DNA from: Metarhizium brunneum
Taxonomy: Eukaryota; Ascomycota; Sordariomycetes; Hypocreales; Clavicipitaceae
Length of the DNA stretch: 64,000 bases
Reading direction: 5' to 3'
Assembly (NCBI RefSeq): GCF_013426205.1
Contig: NC_089422.1
Coordinates: 8,025,001 to 8,089,000, forward strand
Shown here: positions 57,439 to 64,000 of the stretch, piece after piece
Layout: each line of letters begins with the position of its first letter
How positions within the stretch are numbered: position 1 is the stretch's first letter
The notes under the pieces: generated by a model
What the model was told of the DNA's origin: nothing
Seen by the model: only the letters and a program-made list of their open reading frames with translations
The model's database searches: none
Made by a program: the position numbers and the translations under genes

Positions 57439-60018
57439 GAAGAGGAGGAAATGGCATGTGAAGGGAGTGACAGATTGATGCGGATTACATGTAGAAGGGT
57501 TCGGATATACCCATAGATGAACGGCCGTCAGATGTCGGCCATAGTATGAGTCAGTACGAAATCATGAGAGATGGAACAGGCATTGCATAGGATTAGTGTT
57601 CTGCGCATGGCTGTTTCTCTGCTGGTTTTGGGTTCTTGTTGAGGCGGTTTGCGCTGGAGATATACCCCGGAGTGGCATCGAGTCAAGCATTGAGTGGCGT
57701 TTCCTTGACCTGAATACCAGGGTTTGATTGATTTATAAATACGTTATGTGTGAAGCAAAGTCACAAAGCTATCGTCGGCTGAGAAGAGATGCTGGGCAGT
57801 GCAAAGTTGACAAGTGCTGCTGGACAGCTAATGTCAGGTCCCATCTTGGTAGAGGTGAATACAAGCTGCCTTGTTGGATGGAGGCATTGAAGCCTTTACG
57901 ACAGGTGGAGGCGGTTAGGAGGGATTTTGGAGGCATTGATTAAGGGAAGCACCAGACTGGCAACCGTGACGTGTGAACATGGAAGCGAATTCGAATAACC
58001 CGGCTCAAGAGGTGGCACCTAGCTTAACCAAGCGTACATAGAGCTACGTACTCCGTAATGAAGCTCTAGGTAGGAATTCATGGAGCACATCTTCCTCGAG
58101 TTTCAAACTCCAGATGTTGACATGCCAAGTTCTAAAGTTATCAGGTTCGGAATCGGCCTGTGAGGGGTGCCCCGATCCCCGCTTTGTTTTGGCCATTTTA
58201 AGTTGTCAGCCTGCCAGCCGACTGATTGAAAACGGGCAGGAGCCAACCTGGATGTCCAACTTTTGTTTTCAAATGTTCTGGTTCTCACCCCCAGACTCTT
58301 CCAAGAGCCAATTCTTTCTATTCGTGGGAAGGGAACATTGAATCCTTAGAGGCTGCCAGTGCGGCCCCCGTCCGCTTGTCTTGCTTCTCCCCATGCTTTG
58401 TCTTCTGGCTCCAGGTGGTGTCGCCCCCGGTCTGATGTCTTACACTTGAGGGGTTGATCCCTGTTTCACATCGGATGGCGCTGGGCGGATGCGAGCCAAT
58501 CCTTCCAGTAACGTCTTGCTGTTGGCAATGGCCAGGGGTCAGGCTCTGTTAGAGAATCCTCGCAAGGCCACAAGACAGCCACTCGGCCGATTTTAGATCT
58601 CGCACCACCACGGACACTGGTTCGCCGATCCAAACAACGGCGCCTCCATGGCACCCAGCCGGCGCCAGCCAGCTTACCATGCAGCTTGCCAGATGCATTC
58701 GTCCATCAGCCAGCCGCCTGTTGTCTCTCCACGGAGCCAGACCCCTGCCTTGCAAAGGACGACTGGCTAGCCGGCCTTGCTTCCTTTGCCGCGCGCGAAA
58801 CGATGGGGGCTCATCCGTCGTTGGCCAACGAAACACGGCAGTATCGATACCGGTGTGAACGGTTTAGGGCGTAGCATCATGCCCAAAACTCTGCATTAAT
58901 CTTGGCCTTTGCCGCGAGAGCGCCTAAAACCTGTCTCTCTTCGCCCCCAGTGAGCAGCTGTGCGACCACAGTATTCGGCATATTGGCTGCTCGTCCCGAT
59001 TCTAACAGCCTCGACCTCGCAGAATTGGTGGATCTGATGTTCTGACGAGGCTTGTTGGGGCGTTCGATCGGCAAGCAAGCCGCGACTCAGGCTCAAGCGC
59101 CTGGATCCATCAAATCCGAGAGTCAATGTCCATCCACCACCAGCATCGCCCTACACACACAGCATACCCCTGGTTCTTGGCTTTGGTTGCGGGAAGAGGC
59201 CTCTCCCTTCTTAGGCGCACACAACACTTGGCTATGGATTTCTTGTTAAAGACCTTGTAGTATGACACTCACAAAATTTCAGGCCAGCCGCAACCATAAA
59301 GAGGTGGCGAGCTCACTTCGCCGTCCGTGCTCCTTCCCTCCCTTCTTCCACAGGACAACCGTTTCCTTCCTTGTATGGTCGGCTCGCACTCTTTCCGATT
59401 TGAGAGCCTTAATTGTGGGCCAGCCGCTTTGTTTCGTTTTTCCAGTCACACTCTCTTTTCGGCTGCATTTCTCGACTCTCGAGGCTCTACGGGGTACCAG
59501 GTTCCACCTTTGGGCCTTGTTTTATGCGCACTTGTCGTCTTATTCTTGATATTTTCCCTTCATTTGCCTGTCTTCTCACTCTTTCCTCTTTTTTCCTTAC
59601 GGCGGGGGCTAGAACCTCTGCTCTCCGATTCTCCTCCCTCTTCAGGGGCACGAAGGAACAAAGGTGTTGCACAGGAACAATAATAGACGGCATTCAGCGC
59701 CGCCACTGCTGAGTCCTGACACACCTCAGTTTTCACGTATGACGCGCAAGCCGTGACCATTTCTTGTTTGCTTTCTTTCTTTGTCCTTTAATTCCATTTG
59801 AAGAGACGTATATTCTATTCCGCCACATCTTCCTGGCAGAAGATTTCAACATTGTCACATATCAGCGTATATTAGACCACCAAGACAATTACCGATTCTG
59901 GTTTTACCATCAGGACTCCGATTAGACGCTCCAAGGTTTCTGTCTTGTCCTCTTCTTTTTTAAGACCTCAAACTGTATATACCACCTGTGCGGCCCCTAT
60001 TCTTGAACGTCTTCCAGG
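57439..60018. other. Long intergenic region upstream of GH76 gene
   Basis: A 2.6-kb interval with a TACTCCGTA copy at 58049-58057, TAGGTA-like motifs nearby, and a long CT-rich stretch from about 59315 to 59600 that may be part of the GH76 gene leader. Frames in the area are featureless. Confidence 0.5.
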
Positions 60019-61593
60019 ATGAAGTTTGTCAAAAGTGTGCACACGGTGGCTGCCCTTAGCGGCATCATCGCGCCAAAGGATCTTGATGTTGAGAGCCAAA
60101 GTAAGTCCTCACATCTCTATGAACATCTATAGTTCAAACGTTAATCACTGTTTCAGCTTCTGTTCGCAATGTCGCTGCGACACTTGCTTACGAGACCATG
60201 ACGTACTACTCGGGCAATACAACGGATCCCAAGTCGAGGGTATGTAGTTCCAATTATTCATGCATGACTGACGCGAAGAATACCGTACTGAATTTCCTTC
60301 TTGTAGGACTTTGGCAATCTAAAGCAGCCGTATTACTGGTGGGTAGCGGGTGCTCTCTGGGGAGCCTTGTTGGATTACTACCACTACACATCTGATCCCA
60401 GCTACAACGATGTTGTCATCCAGGCCCTACTGGCCCCTACCAACCTTGGCCCCAACAAGAATTACATGCCTCCTGAGCACGCCGATGAGGAAGGGAACGA
60501 CGACTTGTTCTTCTGGGGCTCTGCTGTCATGTCTGCCGCTGAGCGCAACTTTCCTCAGCCAAACGCAGACCTCCCCTCCTGGCTCGACATTTCCAGCAAC
60601 GTCTTCAACCAACTCGTCGGACGTTGGGACACCAAGCATTGCGGCGGTGGTCTCTTCTGGCAGATCCTAGCCAGTAACCCCAACGGTTTAAAGTACAAGA
60701 ACTCTGTTAGCAACGGCGGGTTCTTCCAGCTTGCCGCACGCTTGGGTCGCGCAACCGGTAACAATACCTACCTCGAATGGGCTGAGAAGATCTGGGACTG
60801 GAATGCTCAAGTTGGCTTCATCGACAAAGAAAGCTACCGAATTTATGATGGTGCTGACATCAGTGACGAGTGCAAGTCGACGAACAAGAAGTCCTTCTCC
60901 TACACGACCGGCATCTTCCTCTATGGCTCTGCGATCATGGCTGAACAGACTGGAGACGACAAGTGGAAGCAGCGAACCGAGAAGCTGCTCGATGAGGCTG
61001 GCAAATATTTCTTCACTGGAAAGGATAACAACATTATGTGGGAGGCCGAGTGTGAGCCAAATAGCAAGTGCAACTACGACATGGTGACTTTCAAGGGCTA
61101 CCTCTCTCGCTTCATGTGGCAGACCTCACGAATCACGCCCTCACTCAGCAAGAAGATTGAGGACCTCCTCGTTCCGACTGTCAAAGCAGCTGTCGCTACT
61201 TGCACGGGCGGCAAGAGCGGTCATCAATGCGGAATGAGATGGTACGAAGGAGGCTTTGATGGCACAGTTACTCTCGGTCCCCAAATGTGTGCCTTGGAAG
61301 TCGTCCAGGGTCTTCTCATCAAGGATTCTCCCGCACCTCTCAAAGGTAACGACATCAAACAGAACAAAGACGACCAATTCAAGCCCATCGACACATATTC
61401 CAACAACTTGGCCGTATCAAGCAAGCGGGAAATCTCGTCCACTGCATCCTCACCTCCTGACCCTGCGGCTACTTCATCTCTTAACAAGGGAAAGGCACCC
61501 AAGAAGTCTGAATCAGCTGCCGTCGCTAGCAACAAGTGGGCCTTAGTGGCAGTGGCATTTGGCAGCATCGTCGCAGTTTGGGGTTTGGCATAG
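60019..61593 (+). CDS. GH76 mannan endo-1,6-alpha-mannosidase (DFG5/DCW1 type), GPI-anchored
   Basis: DFG5/DCW1 proteins act at the cell surface and help link GPI-anchored mannoproteins to wall glucan. Three exons (60019-60100, 60157-60239, 60307-61593) give 483 residues. A short secretion signal opens the protein (MKFVKSVHTVAALSG). Family motifs are QPYYWWVAGALWGALLDYY and the catalytic Asp pair in GNDDLFFWGSAVMSAAE; GGGLFWQI, SNGGFFQLAARLGR, CNYDMVTFKGYLSRFMW and GMRWYEGGFDG follow. The last 60 residues are Ser/Ala/Lys-rich with a hydrophobic end (WALVAVAFGSIVAVWGLA), the GPI signal. It converges on HIS5. Confidence 0.94.
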
Positions 61594-61944
61594 ACTTGAA
61601 AGTCTGGTGTCGAGGGAGCTTGCCCATTACATGGAAAGAAGAAAGAAGGGAGAAAAACCATACATCTTGGACAACAGGTCCCATCTTCCTTCCTTTGTCA
61701 TTATTCGGTTTCTGTATGTACATACATGTACACCTTGCGAGGAACATAACAACACGACACGGCATATTATGGTTAGGAAAGACGGCGTTTGTCATTCAAA
61801 TAGAGCAGCGAATACCTTGTATAAACAGAGATTTTTCTTTGGCACAGCCAAATGATTTCAGGTTTATTGACTATATCATTTCAGCCTCTATGTTCAGGGA
61901 AGTATCGCTTTAGTTTATCAATCGGATCTCGGGACCTGTTTTGT
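61594..61944. other. Convergent 3' intergenic region, GH76/his5
   Basis: The 3' sides of two converging genes. Nothing else is seen. Confidence 0.6.
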
Positions 61945-63230
61945 CTATTTACCAGATACGCCTCTCACCTCGATCAAAGCATTGCGTAATGAGTCTAGAA
62001 ATTTGGTCACCTCGTCCTCGGTACCAACAGTGATGCGCAGGCACCCCAAACAATCGTGCTCTTTGCCTCTAAATCTAACGACCACGCCCTTGTGTTCGGC
62101 TAACTTCTCATACACTGCAACAGCCGTGGAGTTGTCCGGTTTTCCTAGGGTGTTCAAAATCTCATAGAGCAAAAAGTTACTTGCGGTTCCACCTCTTTGC
62201 CTGCCCACGCCCTCAATCTTGGGCAGTTCCTGAATCAGCCGTTCCCGCTGGGCCACAATCTTGGCTCGATTTGCCCTCATGACGGCCAGGCCCCTGTCCC
62301 CCAACGCAGATTGCGCAAGCGCGCTCGTGGGGCTAGCGATGTTGTACGGGGCCTTCATGCTGTTCAGCATGCGGGCAATGGGCGGGGAGGTGAAGGCGGC
62401 GCCGAGGCGGATGCCGGCCATGCCAAAGGCCTTGGACAGGGTCTGCATGACGACAAGGTTGGGGTACTCGGCGACGAGCTCGGCGAGGGACGAGTCCCGG
62501 GGCGCAAAGTCAATGTATGCCTCGTCGAGGATCACGACGCCGTTCCAGGTCGGGTGGTTGAGGACCTGGACTACATGTTCTTTGGCGAGGAGGGAGCCGG
62601 TAGGGTTGCCGGGGGAGCAAAAGTAGGCCAACTTGATGCCGGGCTCGCTGGACAGGGCGGCGGTCACGGCGGGGACGTCGAGGGCGAACTCGGGGGCGGG
62701 CGTGAGTGGCACCTTGACGAGGTCGACGTCGTTGACCTGGGCGGACACGGCGTACATGCCGTATGTCGGGGGGCACGTCAAGATGCGGTCCTTGCCGGGG
62801 ACGCAGAAGCAGCGCAGCAGGGCGTCGATGGCCTCGTCGCTGCCGACGCCGACGAACAGGTTCTCGGGGCCGATGGCCTTGGGGGTGTGGGCATGCGTGT
62901 TGCGCAACCTGCAGAGCAGCTGCTTCAGCTCGGGCTGGTGAGGGTCGGGGTATCGGTGCAGGCCGAGCGGATCGAGGCCGCCGAGGGACGAGCGGGCGTG
63001 CTCGACAGCGGCTGGGTCGAGGGACGGTCCGTAGGCGTTCTCGTTGGCGTCGAGGAGCACGTTGGTGCCGTCGTCCTTGTAGTCACTGCGTGTTTTCGCA
63101 TTTCTCTGTCAGAGCCTCGTGCTTTGTGCGCCGGGGGGCAGTTTTTTTCTGCTTACTCTCGTGCACAGCGGTACGGCTGCAGCGCCAGGATGTTGGGTCG
63201 CGCGCAGGTTTCTAGGTTGAACGGCGGCAT
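61945..63230 (-). CDS. his5: Histidinol-phosphate aminotransferase
   Basis: This PLP-dependent class I/II aminotransferase converts imidazole-acetol phosphate to histidinol phosphate in histidine synthesis, probably in the cytosol. Two exons (63230-63157 and 63085-61945) give 404 residues. The N-terminus is MPPFNLETCARPNILALQPY; LLDANENAYGPS marks the family. FVGVGSDEAIDALLRCF, FCSPGNPTGSL and ILDEAYIDFA are PLP-fold motifs, and the lysine in TLSKAFGMAGIRLG binds the cofactor. CLRITVGTEDEV closes the fold. A Gcn4/CPC1-type TGAGTCA site lies 94 nt upstream of the start codon, fitting cross-pathway amino acid control. Confidence 0.96.
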
Positions 63231-64000
63231 TGTGCGTGGCCAATGGACGGGATCGACGGGAATTGGAATTGGCTGCCGTCGTTGCTTTTGAGCGTTTCGG
63301 CGTCGGTGAATTTCATGGTGGGTTGAGTCAAATGGAGCGGACTTGGGCCGAGCACGGAGCGGAAAGCGGGTCCCGCGTCAATCGTGGCCGAGACGGATGC
63401 GGATGCGGCCTCGCCTTGGGTGATTGGCCCGTTTGCACCTGCGCCAGGGTGATGGTCCACAGGACGGAAGGTACCCCTGTCCAGGGTAGCCCAAAGTACA
63501 AAGTCCTTCCCTCCAACAACTTCAGCTCTTCCTCGTGTCAAACCACCACCATTTTAGCCCGCCGGACGAAGCGCATGCCGTCACCCACGATATAGCGCCG
63601 CAACTCTCTCCCAGTACCTCAGGCCGACAGAAACGTCCAGATCTACGCCAGCGTTACAATTCCCCGGATTGAGCCTCAACCGACCCTCACACCGCCCACG
63701 ACTAGAGAGACTGTCAAGGCCCGACTCGGCGCAACTTTTGTCACAAGACACCACCCGCGACACGACTAAAACTCAAAACGGCCGCGATTTTTGTATCAGC
63801 GCGTGGCGACCACCGAGTTTTCACGTCATTGCGCGCCAGCGCCATCGATCAGTATTACCTAGCACAAAATACTTCGAATCCACTGCTGCCTGTCCAGACG
63901 CGCCGTCTCGGGTCGCGAACGACCACCAAGCCAGACCATTCTTCGTCCCCTTCTCGACGCAACAGTCCAGTCTCAGCTGAGCAAACGCCCAGTCCACCAT
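63231..64000. other. his5 upstream region and right edge
   Basis: This holds the his5 promoter. Plus-strand frames (63230-63595, 63669-63980) have no features. The window ends in CCACCAT, which would be a good start context if the next base were G; a plus-strand gene may begin at the edge, but this cannot be tested here. Confidence 0.45.
63324..63330. promoter_or_regulatory. Gcn4/CPC1-type site TGAGTCA upstream of his5
   Basis: A perfect TGASTCA heptamer lies 94 nt upstream of the his5 ATG. In fungi, Gcn4/CPC1 binds this element to induce amino acid synthesis genes during starvation. Function at this locus is inferred. Confidence 0.65.

Noticed and set aside
61945..63291. Plus-strand 364-codon frame opposite his5
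   Set aside because: It is the antisense of a clear aminotransferase and is caused by GC-rich codon use; it is Gly/Val-rich without domains.

Overview
The window is a stretch of nuclear DNA from a filamentous ascomycete (Pezizomycotina). A sordariomycete, probably a member of the Hypocreales, is my best guess. The guess rests on short spliceosomal introns (mostly 50-110 nt, GTRNGT donors and YAG acceptors), a kapC-type bZIP gene, GPI-anchored wall proteins, a DFG5/DCW1-type GH76 enzyme and intergenic TACTCCGTA and GGTACC-type motifs. No transposon, rRNA or CRISPR array is visible. I support 23 protein genes and one tRNA gene. Exon borders were worked out by hand from splice signals and reading-frame continuity.

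Layout, left to right. 1-4.7 kb: a HIRAN-SNF2-RING helicase of the HLTF/Rad5 type (cut by the left edge) and cysteine dioxygenase, both on the minus strand. 6.4-8.0 kb: an SSU1-type sulfite efflux pump, divergent from the dioxygenase. 8.6-16.1 kb: the mitochondrial protein NCA2, C-4 sterol methyl oxidase ERG25, a pterin-4a-carbinolamine dehydratase and an amidohydrolase. 17.9-24.3 kb: the bZIP factor KapC, then the INO80 subunits Arp5 and Ies6 head to head. 25.3-27.5 kb: Got1 and profilin, both with 16-nt micro-exons. 27.5-31.9 kb: a gene-poor interval. 31.9-43.9 kb: a disordered hypothetical protein, the R-SNARE Ykt6, the two-cassette helicase Slh1/ASCC3 and an unusual Rab-like GTPase. 46.7-49.8 kb: a SUR7/PalI membrane protein, tRNA-Ala(UGC) and an MscL-like channel. 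50.2-57.4 kb: two related GPI-anchored proteins flanking a secreted copper amine oxidase. 60.0-63.2 kb: a GH76 wall enzyme and histidinol-phosphate aminotransferase HIS5.

Most of this is housekeeping sequence, but two neighbouring pairs make functional sense. Cysteine dioxygenase starts the oxidation of cysteine to sulfite, and SSU1 exports sulfite; the two share one 1.8-kb intergenic region. Arp5 and Ies6 form a dedicated INO80 submodule and share a 1.25-kb intergenic region. The two GPI proteins share an intron at the same place and phase, which points to common descent. I see no wholly new system. The strongest leads are the sulfur-detoxification pair, the Arp5/Ies6 pair, the GPI-protein pair and the dispersed intergenic motifs.
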